Part shown: positions 22,701 through 37,700 of the stretch, in pieces
Layout of the letters: the number at the start of each line of letters is the position of its first letter
Numbering within the stretch: position 1 is the stretch's first letter
Source: Tachypleus tridentatus
Taxonomy: Eukaryota > Arthropoda > Merostomata > Xiphosura > Limulidae
Assembly: GCF_004210375.1 (NCBI RefSeq)
Contig: NC_134834.1
Location: forward strand, 149,391,009 to 149,455,008
Reading direction: 5' to 3'
DNA: 64,000 nt
Program-made: the position numbers and the translations under genes
The notes under the pieces: model-generated
What the model saw: only the letters and a program-made list of their open reading frames with translations
Database searches by the model: none
Told to the model about the DNA's origin: nothing

Positions 22701-25700
22701 TCAACTGCCATCAGTCAGACAAAGAACACAGGTATTTCCAGTGACAATATTCATTCTTTATTATTGTAGGAAGATACATCATTTGATCTGTTTACTGTTA
22801 GTTGAATTTTATTGTGTTTCTGTGTTGATGTGGCTTAAAATGTTTTCAATAAATTGTTTGCTTTAAAGTATGTGTCAAAACCAGGATCTGTGAATTTTTG
22901 AATGTATTTGATAATTATTAAATATTTAAATATGCACAGCAGATGGAAATGTTCTTTGAATACAGATTGTTACATTTCTTGAAATTATTTTGTTTACTAT
23001 GAATATGGAGAGTTGAGTATTTATATTAAAACTATTATGAATATGCAAGTCAGCAAGTCACATAGTAGTCTCAGTCCACATCAACTTGCAGTGGAATGGA
23101 ATATATTAGAACTAAACATTGCCATGGTATGGTGTTTCATAGGTATTGTGGGATATTACCAAAAATGTACTGATTCTTGGAAGGGCATGTAACTGTCCTT
23201 TCTGGTAAAAAAACATTTGTAAACTCATATCATGAAGGTGTATTTATCATGGATTTAGAATTTCCAAGTCAGAGATAATCTTTTTACTTGATGGTACTGA
23301 AAAACAGAAGAAATATGAATCATGTTGGGGAACCAGTACACACAGAAAAGGATCTGTAGAAAGTCATACCTGAACTGTATGGTACATTAAATGGACAGGG
23401 GTTCATTGATTAAAAAACAAAAAAGACTTTTTGAGGGGGGTGATGGAGGAGACTGGGTACTTGGGTTGCTTTTTGTAATATAAGATAAAAATTATATGAA
23501 TCAAACAGCTCATGTTTTATTCCTGTTCAAACGGTTTTATAAATACATTTAAAAATCTGAAACTAACCAGTGAATTATTGCATATTAACACTTAAATCGC
23601 TTGTTACAATTATTATGTTCTACTATTAAGATCTACAAGTGTACGTATGCCATTCATATTAAAACTGACATATTTATTTTCTTTTATTTCTAATTCGTAG
23701 CAAGCAAAGTTTGGAATCGGGTACGTCATTTAATATTTATAGACTTTTTTTATGATTGAGAAATGGGGCACATCTGAGGCATAAGAGTAGAGAGGTGGAG
23801 GTTTGGGCCCATACAGCTACGCCTATTTGCATGTTATTGTGGATAGGCCTAATGCATTCCTTAATTGGCCATACCTTCTGCTCTGGACTCCTATTTCAGG
23901 CTGACTAGCACAGCTTGGATCAGCAAACCAAGAAAATTCAGTTAGTTCTATTGTAATGGTGATGCATGTATCTGTGGGTTTTTAATCATTTGAACTCTCT
24001 ATTTAGTAAATTAAAATTATTTTCAGTTTCACCTTTGACCTTCTGTGAGAAGATAGCCATAATATTAATCATTAAACAGTTTTTTCACAGTGTATAACCA
24101 TAGGCGCAGAGCAACTGTTATTTACGAAAACATAAATGAAGTTACCAAAGGATTAGTTAGTAGAACTTTAAATCCCATAGACTGTCTTGGTTTTTCTCAG
24201 CAACAACAATATTGTGTTGTTGTTTTTCCGCACGTACACGTGTTTAAACGCACTAAGTAGATGTCGCTCGTCTGACACAGAAGCTAACAGACGAATAAAA
24301 ATAAATGAAATAGAGACGCGATCACCCCCTCAGTTTTAACTGCATTTCTGTAGGAAGATCGCCCACACAATGTAGGAGTTGAAAACAAAATCCAGCGACT
24401 GCTCTCACGCGCGATCACGAATATCTACTAAGATTATCGTAAAATTTGGGTTCAACATTTTTCAAGGGAGTTTTTAATTTGTGTTTGTGTGTGTAAAACA
24501 TAAACATAAGTATCAAATTATATAACAAGAATCACATGAAATAATTATACTCAGTCGTTACTTAACAAATTACAAATTCTAACAGCTTCGTTAACCGTTT
24601 GATTTACACATTATCCTACTGATTAATCCGTTCAACTCATTAGATCACAGGTGTTGCTATTTGGAAGTGATTTGACTATTGACTGTTGTTTACCTCATCA
24701 ACTATTTGATTGTTAACTGGTAAAATAAGAGTTCTTAGAAAGTATTGTAGTTGTTAGCGATTTCGTTGTTGACTGGTATAGTGACGGAGAAAGTGTTGCT
24801 GTTTGTTAGCGATTTGGTTGTTGATTGTTTCACCTCATCAACTTCAAATTTAAGGATCCTGGTATGGTCAGGTGGTTAGGGTGCTTGACTCATAATCTAA
24901 GAGTTGCGGGTTCGAATCCCCGCCATACCAAAAATGCTCTCCTTTTCAGCCAGTAGTCCAAGAGTTGACGGTGGATGGTGATGACGAGCTGTCATCCTTC
25001 TAGTCTCACACTGCTAAATTAGGGACAGCAAGCGCAGATAGCCCCGTGTAACTTTGCGCGAAGTTCAAAAAGCAAACAAGCAAAAAACTTTAAGGCCCGT
25101 TTTACGTTCAAATCGTTCCTTCTCTCCGTATGTTCTATTAGTTTACGTGTTAACAGTTTCATAACTACTAAACATAATCAATTTATATTTTTGGGCCGGA
25201 CATGGCTTAGTGACTAGCCTAACCAGGGGTCATTTGTCTTTGTCTGAAATTATCGAAAGTCGGGTTGTCAGCCTCGGCGTTCACATTGCCATCTTTGGCT
25301 TCAATTCACCATCCTGCCTTTACCAGTTCTCCCTGAAAATTTTAAATCGCCGTTAACATGTTAAAGCCCCTCAAAATTCAACAATAAGGGATTTCAAATT
25401 AATACAATTATTAAAAGCCCATTCAAGATAAGTTTTGTTTCGTTTTAAAACTAGACACCTGCCACGATTAAACCAAACACAACTGAACAATGTCTTAGGC
25501 TGCGGGTCGAAGGGTCTGGATGTATTGATGTTGTCATAACGTTATAGTTAACCCTGTGGTTAGTAGTTCAAAATTAAGGATGACTTCACCGAAACTTTTG
25601 TAGTCATTTGGATTAATAATTCCGGTTGCAAACAGTATCTTTTTAAAAAACTTAATTATAAACATAAATCTGACACATGAGTATTTGTTGGTGTCAAGTC

Positions 25701-28700
25701 GAAATGACGTCACAGCAGTTAACTGTCTTTACATATACATGGTTATATATGATTTATTTAATTCGTATCAAATGCGAAAGGAACGGTGCTGGCGTTTAAT
25801 ATAGAAATACAGCGGAACACGCGAAATAACGTTTATTGAAAACGAAACTTACCATACAAGCGCATCAAACTCCATTATAATTATCACATCTTTAACATGT
25901 TAACGAACAGTTTGTTGGAACTATTTAATATATAAGAATTGTATACGTGTGTGTGTGTGTTTAGAAGATTATGTTGCCCTTAATGTAGGGTATGGTGGAC
26001 ATCAGTCATCGGATGACATTCTACATTTAAAATGTTGTGATATTTGACCAAATTCGCGTAAAATACTGAACAGACAGCGTTATTTTAATTTTACGAATAC
26101 GTACATCCATAGTTATTTTATGCCCGGCATGGCCAGATGGGTTAAGGCATGCGACTTGTAATCTGAGGGTCGCGGGTTCGCATCCCCGTCGCACCAAACA
26201 TGCTCGCCTTTTTAGCCGTGGGAGCGTTATAATGTTACAGTCAATTTTTGGTAAAAGAGTAGCCCAAGAATAGGTGGTGGGTGGTGCTGGCTAGCTGCCT
26301 TCCCTCTATTCTTACACTGCTCGAGTAGCTTTGCGCGAAATTAAAAACAAACAAACAAACCATAGTTATCTTAAACACAGAGTATGATTTACTTAACAAC
26401 TGAAAATATTTATTTTTGTGTTTTAATTTAAAAATAGGGAGAATTATTTTACAAAATAGCTTAATATTTTCAGATATTTGATATTTAGATTATTTTTAAT
26501 TCCTAATAACTTGATAATTAATTCCACAAAAGATTCTAAACCCTTAGTCGAATGTTTTTGTATTGATTTGGTTTGAGGAGCGAAACGTGTGGCCAAAATG
26601 CACATATAAAGAAAACGAAATATTTTATTTCAAATAATCTAAACTCATTAATGTAAAGAAAATAAAATTTGCTTTAAAAATTATATATTTTTTCTCCAAC
26701 CAGTATTAAACAAATAATTAGGCCAATCGTATGCGTGATTTTTTACTGTTTGTATCGTGATGGAAACTTTTTAATTGTGGGCGAGAGTAATTTGTCAAGA
26801 TCGTTTGGCACATCATAATTATTATAAAAATATTTCTTCTATTGCGTTCAAATTTGTTTCTTGTGCCGGATTCCAGTAATAGCGTTGAAAGATAAACTGA
26901 GAGAGAGGACGTGTTTATTTTGAAACAAAATGTAAAAAAAATGTGTTTAGTATTAGAGCCATGAATATCCGTTACTTAAAATGTAGGATGCCGTAAATTA
27001 TAGAATCTTAATCTCGAGGCAGTTTTAAGATGCCAGGGAATAAAGCACTCGCTTTACGTATGATTGAGTAGGAATTATTTAAAATAATAAAATAATTCCA
27101 GTATTAACTGATAATAGGGGCTAATTGTAAGGGTTTGTTAACAATTTGGTTATCATAATTTTCATCTGCGACTTGTGTAGTATTTTTTCTGTCTTCCCTC
27201 CCCCCAACGTCCCCCGCTGGTACAGTGGTAAATCTACGGATTTACAACGCTAAAATCAGGGGTTCAATTCTCCTCGGTGGACTCAGCAGATAGCCAATGT
27301 GGCTTTGCTATAAGAAAACACACACACATCCCCCCCCCCAGCGATGTGTTGAAAACATGACGCTAAAAACTAGGTTTTGGTACCCGTGGTGGGCACAGAA
27401 CAAATAGTTCGTTGTGTAATTTAGCGTTTAGCAACAAACAAACAAAGCATTTTTCTTAACGTTTCGGACGGAAATTGATAGATTTTCGTTAGCACTTTGA
27501 TATTACGGCTCAACATAAATCTTTATCATGGGTCGTTCCTCACGTTGGATAGAGTTCCCCTGTTATTTACATAAGATAGTGACGCCATAGCTCGTATTGA
27601 GACTAGACAAGCAGAACGTATATTTGTCAAATAAACAAAAGCATATTGTACAATGTGTATGATAGTCAATAATTTACATGCCATAACATTCATAATGATG
27701 TCTATTGTCCACATTCTTTTCAATCTTAGCACTGATTGTTTTCTGTCTAGACATCATGAAATAATTAGCGCAGGCTTGGGAGGGGGGAGAGATGAACTTT
27801 ACCCCTTGAAGACGTGGCTTCGAACACGTTTCTCAGATCTCCTGCTGTCTCGTTGTCATCACGCGAAAGATGGTGTAACCTTAGCAACGAGAGTAGCACC
27901 ATTCTTTCTGGAGGGGCGATATGTGTCTTACTAACATTCACGAAAAACTTATCCCAGAACAAAGTTCACTGACCTGAAAAGATAAGAAAATACATCTAGA
28001 TCGATGCCGTGTATTTTAACGATAAAAAGTCGTTTGTTTGTTTTTTTGTATCTTGGTTATAGCAAGGAAATAACAGAGATGTATGAGGGGTTGATAACAC
28101 TAACAGACACTTTCATGTGAAACAGGAGTAAGATAAACTCGAATTATTTAGGTCAAGTTTTCTTTTTTTTATTATCGCATATAGGCATTTCTACAGAAAA
28201 ATATGTAATACAAATTAATAGAATATATATACTTATGCACTTTTAAGTATTATATTACTAAATAACAAAATGGCTTCAACTGGCTCATGAATTTAATTTG
28301 CATAATGTTTAGAATAAAATGTTGAAGACAGGAATGATTTTAGAAATGTTAGGGCTGTTTCTTAAGAGGGTGAATTCAGCCTTGAAATGTTTGGTGAAAG
28401 AGTCGCAGAAGTGTTAGTAAACTGATACTTTTGACAGAAGCTAATCCTGAAAAGTAATGAAAATCCGGTACTAAATTAGAGTAGATCAAACAAGTATCAG
28501 AATCATAAAGAGTTTATGCTGGAGTCGGTAGTTTGGATCGATTGAGGGATAACAACGATTGTTCTACCATTAACATTATATTATTATTTTTTCAGGAAGG
28601 TTATAATGTGTACAAAATAGATCAGGGTTAAAATAATTAAAATGTGTAATGAAAAGGTAAGCTGATGGTAGAACACTCAACGGATTAACGAGAAGATATA

Positions 28701-31700
28701 GTTGTAGCCTGGCAGGCAGTTGACAAACTGGACTTTAAATAAATGTTACGACTAACACTGGTAATTTTAGGATTTGAGGATGCTCACAAATAATTTATCA
28801 AAGAAAGTAAATGGTTGGAACGAGTAGAGAAATTTATTTATAGGGGCAAATATCGATGATGATGGCAAGTGTTGAAAAGAGAGTTGACAAGAGACAGGAA
28901 AGTATTCTCAGGTAAATGCTCAGAATGATAAACTGTGTATGGTCAGATCTTCTCTGTGATGTGGAAACTTGCTTGTTGAAACAAAACATTCGGGAATGCC
29001 TAAAATGTGGTATTATAAACATGATTAAAATCAGGTACACAGGACGTGAAATAACGAGAGAGTATTGAAACCTACAAAGACAAATTAAGTGTTATGTAAT
29101 GGACATGACGGGTAAACAGAAGAAAAGAGGTCGGTACGTAGAAACTCATTTGGATCAGTGACATTATAAAACGGAAATGAAATGAGACGTTTTATTAAGA
29201 AAACTGATGGAGTACCATCACTCCAACTCGTGGAATTAACATGTTTTTCTACATTACCTAGCATGTGTAGCTGCTGTCGCTACACTTTGTAGCGTAGGAA
29301 TGGTTCACACAAGACAGTTTTGTTTACGTGCTTAACACTAAATAAATTAGGGTATTGCTTGAAGACAAATTCTTTATTTCATTTTAGTTTTGTATTTAAT
29401 ATGCAAAAAAACTATTCTTTAATACTCACTGCAAATCAAGTTATGGTGGTAATATACATGTTTATAAAGTGTAGTACAGAAACACAGGCCCTTTCTTTCT
29501 TGTAACGTACCGGAAATTGTCAAACCGCTTTGTTACCAGTCCACCAACAGTGTACCAGATTTCCTAACCAGAAAGCACAACATTTTATCCAGATCTCTAT
29601 CACTGCACCTAGCCCTTATAAGATTAGGAATTTAAGTGTAGAATATGCACTAATTAGTAATAAATAAAATTAGTAATTGATAATTAAGGTTAGTCTACAA
29701 ATCATGAAAATGCCCTTTATTTTTGTTTCAGTAAAACTGTTAGTGGTAACAGTTGCAACCAGCGAAACAGAAGGCTTCCAGAGGTTTATGTCATCGGCAA
29801 AATTATATGGTTACCGAGTTGAGGTAAGGGACTTTCACGTTTGGTATTTTGTAGTAAGTAATAGGGCTTGAGGGTAATGCTCGTAAGCAATGTTTCAATT
29901 TACCCATGAAAAATAGTCGTCTCTGTTATAAATATTGTGAACTTTGAAATAAATTTAAACTGTCAGTACTTGATAACTAGTTGCAATTATGAAAACTACT
30001 TGTAAACAGAAACCCCTGGTCCTGTAGGAGACAAACAACCTGAGGTAGACTACAAGTCAGCCTATGGCATCCCAAAATATGTTTTATTTATAGTTCACTT
30101 TTTTTGTTTACGACTGGTGTTAGAGCCTCAAATGTGTCACAAACATTCAACTGTTTTGATGTGTTTTGGTTCAGTATCTCGGATATATAAATTTTGTAAG
30201 TTAATGTGTTATCATAAAGCTAGTTAATGCTCATAAAATTACCTTATTTGTTTGTTGTGTTTATATTGTGGTCACTTTGAAAATATATGCATTGTTTGAT
30301 AAAATAATACATATTTATATGTATGTAATATGATTTTCATGTTTGTTAAGTGTCACATCTGAATTTATACTTAATTGCTTGAAATCTACTTCTACCATGG
30401 AGAGAACATGAAATTAAAGATGCCACATTCTCTTGAGAAATGTTTGAAGCATGAGAATATTTATTATTATTGTTTGTGTAGGTTCTAGGACTAAATGAAC
30501 CCTGGGAAGGAGGAGATGTCCTCAGATACCCTGGAGGGGGTCAGAAGGTGAACCTACTACGAAAAGAAATGGAAAAACATAAAGACAAAGATGATTTAAT
30601 TATTCTTTTTACAGATAGGTAATTATTCCTAGAACCCATACTTTACTGTAATTATAAATGTTCATTATTATCACTGGCCTGAGAGATTTAATAAGTCTTC
30701 ATTGATATAATTGGCAGTGGAAAGAGTTGGATGATTTGTGGATAACAATTATTACTAGAGTTGGACTATAAAACTAATACCAGCATGTGTTTTATTTTCA
30801 CTGTCTTTTTTCTCAGTCTCTCAAATATTCAAAAAAAAAGAAAGAAAGTGTAGTTATTGGTTAAGAAGTCATTTTATTTTCACTTTGTTTTTTGTCAGTC
30901 TCTCAAGTATTCAAAACAAAGAAAGTGTAGTTATTGGTTAAGAAGTCCTGTAGAGTCATTTTATTTTCGTCTTGTTTTTGTTAGTCACTGAACTATTCAA
31001 AACACAGAAAGTGTAGTTATTGGTTAAGAAGTCCTGTAGAGTCACTTTATTTTCATCTTGGTTTCTTCAGTCTCTCAACTATTCAAAACAAAGAAAGTGT
31101 AGTTATTGGTTAAGAAGTCCTGTAGAGTCATTTTATTTTTGTCTTGTTTTTGTCAGTCTCTCAACTATTCAAAACAAAGAAAGAGTAGTTATTGATTAAG
31201 AAGTCCTTTAGAGTCGTTATGAGAATAACACAATACATCTTGTAGATTTGCATGTAGACAGAAGTTAATGAAAAAAATGATTTGAATTTAGTTGTTTATT
31301 TTCATAATAACTTCAGTTAGAGTACATCTGTGTGTGTGTGGAGTTGTTTTCAGGCAAAAACTAATTTTCTGACAAGTGTTGGATACTTAAACCCACTAAC
31401 TCTTTAAACCCATAATTTTTCTCCATGTTCTGCTAAAAGTATTTTCATGATGTACTAATAAGTATCACTATTTCATATAATATTTAGTCTTTTTATTAAA
31501 AGGTTGATAACAACGTGGTTTGGATTAAGTTTTAGCCAAAGAGACACAAATGTTATTGGACACTCTCACTGTCTGATGGCTAAATTAGGATGTTTGGATG
31601 GCTGTTAAAGCATCTGCTCAGGTTTAATGAATTGATAACAGCATATTTGCCAAGGAAATAGAGAGAAAGTAATTTTGAATCAATGTTTACACAATTGAAA

Positions 31701-34700
31701 AATAAAAATTAGTTGTTTCCTTAAATTATTTAATCATATCTTATATTTGGACTTCATTCTTCTATGAGTAAGGTTTATAATACTTTGCTTGTAGGAAAAA
31801 TATTATTATTATTTGCTTAATCTAGATTTAGGCAGAATATACTGATTACAAGTATTAATGTGTGCTCACTTTAAGCTGTTAAATGACATTATAGTTACTC
31901 GATAAGCCACCCAGTTAATTTTTATAACCCTTGGTTCGTTATTTTCAACTTTAAAACTAAACATATAAAATAATAACTTCCAAACAGAGTAGGGCATATA
32001 GTGAAGATAAAAATCAGCTTGGCAATCAGTAACACTAATTAAATGTTCTTTCCTTATGTTTGTTTTTAACAAGATTAGAAAGCATTTTCTCATCTCTTGG
32101 TACCTATTACTGTTAACGATATTGTTTGACAGTAAACCGAGTAATATTTCACAAGGTGCAGTCAGATTAAAAGATATAGATTGAATAATAAGCCAATAAA
32201 ACAAAACAATTAGAGTATAATACTGAAAATGAAACTAGATATATGAAACATTCCAACTAATGCTATTCATGAAAGAAACTGCAAAGAAAGGAAAGACCAT
32301 ACATACCTTATGGAACTAAAAACATTAACTTTCAGCCTTTCATAATTTCACATGTCTACCTCAACAGACATCCAGACTTGTCTGAAGATGACCTGCCATA
32401 AACGTTTTCTGCTTGCCGTCACCTCCTTTCATGGAAGATTTTATATTTGTTATCCTACAGAGATCTACTATTATATTTCTATTCTTTCATCTTCTTCCAA
32501 ACACTTCAGTTGTCATTTCTTGTCAGACTGACTACTATCTTGTTAGCATTGTTTTTGATATACTTTTGCTTGTTTTGCGTAATATATTGTTTCAATAGAC
32601 ATAGGAAGATTATATTTATAACCAAATTCTGAATACAATGAGGTTCTAACTGTAATATTTTTGTTTATCTATTGTTGGCTGCTAATTCTTGTTTCACCCT
32701 GTACTTAAACGTTTTTCAAGAAACACCTAATTTCTGTAAGAAAGCTAACTTTAAGAGGTAATGATAACATTGTTTACACCAGCATTATGATTTAAAATTA
32801 CTAGTAGCTATTAATAATATTTATAAAAGTGGATACTATGTTTGAAACTGTGTCACCTCAGTTAAATTGGTTGACACTATAGTTTGGTTTTTAATTATTA
32901 TATAGTAATAAAGAAACAGAAGAACAAGAAATTCAAACATTTTACGATAACATTTATAGACATTATCAGAACTTATGACATAGTCATTACATAGATATTG
33001 TTATATTATTAAACACTGAACAGTACTGTAAAGTTCTAATAACCTATTAAGGAGATATCTAAAATGCTATTTAGACGAATAATCCAAGTCATTCCTATTT
33101 AGGCAGTGCTGCCACCTGGTTGATACATATTTAATGGTTTTTGTTTTTTTTAAAGCTATGATGTCATCTTCACTGGAGGACCAGAAGAAATTTTGAAAAA
33201 GTTTTATAAGTCAAAAGCTAAAGTTCTATTTTCCGCTGAAGGTTTCTGTTGGCCCGACGAGTCTTTGGCTGTAAGTTTCTACATTTCTGTTTCTCCTGAA
33301 TTCTAAGTCAAATTTAATTTCAGTAATAAGTTGTATATTTTGTTTTCTTTTAGAATTAAAAACTGTAAGTTTTAGGAAGAATTGTTTATAGTCATATTTA
33401 TAACAAATTGAAAACCTGTTAAGTCTTTACCCCTTTTATGACAGGCCTATGATAGGTTTTATCTTATTTTTATACCTTTGTGTGATTGTGCTCAACTTAT
33501 TTTATTTGTTTTGAATTTCACACAAAGCTACTCGAGGGCTATCTCTATTAGCCTTCCCTAATTTAGCAGTGTAAGACTAGAGGGAAGGCAGCTAGTCATC
33601 ACCACCAACCAAATAGTGAGATTGACTGTCACTTATAATGCCCCCACAGCTGAAAGGGTGAGCATTTTTGGTGCGACAGGGATTCAAACCAGCAACCCTC
33701 AGATTATAAGTCAAACACTTTAACCCACCTTGCCATGCCAGGCCTTTAGCTCGTAATTCATACGAATGAGAGAAACTGAGAAAAGTCACTGAATATTATA
33801 TATCTTTTATTTTCATCCCAGGAAAACATTGATTTTTTTTTTTCCAGGCAATCTAGGAAAGATCAGTGAACTTTATATGATTCAATTATGTCTCTAGGAC
33901 ATAGATGTCAAAAAAAATATTAGTACCAAACAATCACTTACAGGTTAATGTATTTAGTATATCGATATACATATTTTATGCATAAACACTGTTTTATAAC
34001 TGTTAATTACACTATGTAACACAAATTTTGTTCCTAGATAGTATGTGTTATTTTTAATTGCTTAGGTTGTAAAAGTATAGAAAATGGCCATTATTCCCTT
34101 CAAACTTTGCTTTTGTGACCTGGATAATGAAATTTAGAAATTAACCTATTTTTTGTGTAAAATGGGCAAATTTGCACATTTTCACTTACATAAGATCTGA
34201 ATAAAACAACATATGAATCAAGATTTAAATGTATTTATACTAAAGTTATATAGAAATGAACAAAAATGTGTAGAAGTGAGTAGTTTTTAAGATTTGCAAT
34301 TGTAATGTAAATCACTTTCACATATCAGCCTCCAAATATAGTCTCCCATCATGTTTTCATTATACGCTACCAAGTCACAAAAGTAAAGTTTGAAGAGGAA
34401 AATAGGTCTTTTCCATTTATTTTAGACATAAGCAATTGGTATACAACACTTTCTGCCCAGGAACAAGAAAAAGTAAACATTTTGTTACATAGTGTTATCT
34501 GTAACTGGTTATGTAAATGGCAGTTTGGTTCCTGTTTAAATGGAAAATAAGGGCTTGGTCCTAAACATCATGTTTTGGTTTTGCTTTTGCCTAAAGTTCT
34601 TAAAACTACTATGTTGAGATTGGTGTTTCCATTAAATAAGTTATTTTGGTTTTGTTGTTTTACTGCACTAATGAAACTATCCCCATTTTGGTAGAAATAG

Positions 34701-37700
34701 AAGGAACTTGTCACATCATTGGCATTATCATGTATAGTGAAGATTTAAACTATGTCAAAATGAATATTAACAGCTTGGTTATGTTGGTAAAGCCTGACAA
34801 ATCAGAGATAGAACAAACATACACAATGTTTATACACCATATCTTAACTCGTATAATTCATTATTAAAACTAACCTTGGTATTTTTGTAAAGTAATAATT
34901 TATCAGTAACTTTGTTTTAATTCATTATAAAAAATATACATGACTAGATATTGCTCATATCTCAGGGTACCTAGTATGGATATTAAAACCTTTATAAACA
35001 GAGAACAATGTTTCTACCTTATTTTAATAAAAGTTTTAATACCTTTACAACCAACTTGGTGTATATTATTACTTCAAGTGGATTTCTTGTCATCATGAAT
35101 ATTACAACTTTGGCAGGAGTCAGTGAGAGTTGATACTGTCAAGAGAAATAAATACCACCAGTGAAATTGAAGCAAAATTATGTATAATAACAGAATTGCA
35201 CAAGAGCAAAAAGTTTTGGAAGCAACTATAAATTAAAAAATTTATATTGAAGTATAGAGTGTTTAATCGAAACTAACCCAACGTAAGGGTTTTCAAGAAT
35301 GTGGTACTGTTTGTTATCCATGAATCTTTGTAGAAAAAATGAACCTATGACAGTGAATAACTGAAGACATCATGTTTACCAAGTTTAACAACCAGATATC
35401 TTCAATGTTTCCAATAATTTGATTAAATGATACATGTGGTCGTGTTAATTCAGAGATTTCAATATTTATATATAGATAGTCTTGATAGACAAGGTTTCAA
35501 GGTACCTTCAATAGTAATTTGGTGTGCTCTGGACCAGTGGATGAGTTTGTTAATATGCTCAGTTGTTTTATAGATATTGGAAATATGAGTTTACTGGTTA
35601 ATGACTGTTTTGTACTTTTTGTGTACATGGGCACTTACGAAGGTATTGCTTTAATTAATATTTAACATATGAGGAGCTTACTCGTTAAAAAACATTCCAT
35701 TTTTTAACAGTAAACATATTTCTTTTGTGTATTAAAAAATGAGGTGCAATAATTAGGGATGTTAAAGTCAATAGTATTGTTTTTGTGACTGAGACAGATG
35801 AGTGACCCTTATGGTGTATGTTTTGATAAAGTGTGAATAATTCAAGAATGTTGGAACTTAGAAAGTTACTCAGTGAACAACCAGGAAATTCTTGGGTACT
35901 ACAGGTAGTAACTGCACCAGATATTGAAATTGAACTCTCGAGAGATGACAGGGAGAGTACTTGTTGCAACAAGGCCTGGCATGGCCATATGGTTAGGGTG
36001 TTCGACCTCTAAGAGTTGTGGATTCAAATCTCCACCATACCAAAAAATGCTCTCCTTCTCAACCACAGGGGTGTTACAATCAATCCCATTATTCATTGAT
36101 GAAAGAGTAGTCCAAGAGTTAGCAATGGGTGATAATGACAAGCTGCTTTCCCTCTAGTCTTACACTGCTAAATTAGGGATGGCTAACAAAGATAGTCCTC
36201 ATGTAGCTTTGTACTAAATTCTAAACAAACAAAGAAACTTGTTCCACCACCGAGAAATGAAATACTCATGCAAGGTATTATTTGGAATAAATATACTCAT
36301 AGTGGAATGAAACACTGTCATGTTTGAAGGATTAGTGATTGGAGGAACTCTGATGGATCTGAAATGTTTATTTGCTGTTAAACACAATTGACTGTTTGTG
36401 GTCTTAAATTTGAAGAATAAAGATGACTTTATCTTGGAAGATATTAAATCAGTTTGTGATAGAATTAAAAATGGCCACAATGTTAATAAGATCTTATTTC
36501 GTTAAGGTGACATAATGTGGCTGAACATTTTATTTACAAAAAAGGATAAAGTCAAGCAGGTGATGGAAGGACTATATTTGATTTAGAAAAGAATTATTGG
36601 TGAGATAAAGGCTAATGGAGTAACTCCAGAGAAGAATTTGTGAGCAGAAAGTTAACCATCTGTTGAGATGTACAGAGCTCCTATTGAGACCTTTTCCAAG
36701 TGATCACCAAGGATAAAGCTGTCAGTGAATTTATTTGGTCACCTACCTAGAAAAAAGTCATCTAGTGATGATAAGGCGTGTGGTATAACTGTAGGCCTAT
36801 GAAGAAAAAAACATCAAAAACACTTGATGAATGGATAATTTTGTGTGTGCTTTGATTTGTATGTTAAAATTATTTAAGGAAAACCACAATCCATGAAATT
36901 GCAATCTTAAACACCTCAATCAGATCCTCTCTATCTCTTTTTTTCAAGAGAAAACAATATGAGAGACTTCAGCCTTTCCTCCTGTGACAACCTCTCCATC
37001 CCAAGCACTATTTTAATAACCTTTCTGTGAACCATTTCCAACAATTTAATGCCTTTCATAGTGTAAGAAGCTCAAGAATAAACACAATCTTCCACATGTT
37101 GCCTGACCAGTGACCTGTGCAGTGAAATTTTAACTTCTTTCGACTTGTATTCATTATTTCTGTAGATACAACCTAAAATCCTATTTGCTCTACCTCTAGC
37201 AACAGCACACTTCCTGAATGGTTTTAGACTGATTGAGTATTACACCAAAATTCCTTTCCTTCATAACACTGATAAGGTTATTCCCATCCAAATAATACTT
37301 ATAATTCAGTTATGGTAACTCACGTGCATTGTCATTGTCTTTCATTTATTATAACAAACCTATCTACCATTTATTTGTCCAACTCATTAAATGATATAAA
37401 TTTTTTTATATAAATCAGTAACACCCTCTTCACAGCCAGAAACACCCTAGATCTTAATATTATCGGTAAATTTAAGTATTTTATTGGCCGTTCCTTCATC
37501 TGTGTTATTGATGTAAACCAAAAAGAGCAACACAACAGTCCTAAGACTGAGCCCTGAGGTGGAACCACTTGTGACATTAATCCAGTTTGACTGAACCCCA
37601 TTTATAAAAACCCTTTGTTTTCTTCCATCCAACCACTCTTTCTATCCAATTTGCTAACTTATCTCCCATGCCTATAAAGATAATTTCTTTACAAGCCTCT

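Larger units (their letters stand above)
19749..29731 (+). other. Plod: Plod intron 1 (9,983 bp)
   Basis: Holds the LINE remnant at 20.9-21.6 kb, SINEs at 24854, 26121, 27211 and 27341, and otherwise AT-rich sequence. The stretches 21.7-24.8 kb and 27.5-29.7 kb contain only short frames without recognisable domains. Confidence 0.85.

Noticed and set aside
22688..22731. 44-bp exon-like segment in Plod intron 1 with a good acceptor (TTTATTTCTAG) and donor (CAG|GTATTT)
   Set aside because: Including it would break the phase between exons 1 and 2 (44 is not a multiple of 3), and it matches nothing in the family.
25190..25330. Possible further SINE head (GGGCCGGACATGGCTTAGTG)
   Set aside because: Resembles the family A head for about 20 bases only; no body or tail follows.
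27211..27325. tRNA gene candidate (tRNA-like head and B box)
   Set aside because: Same sequence recurs at 38436 with an exact target duplication and a shared tail, so it is a SINE.
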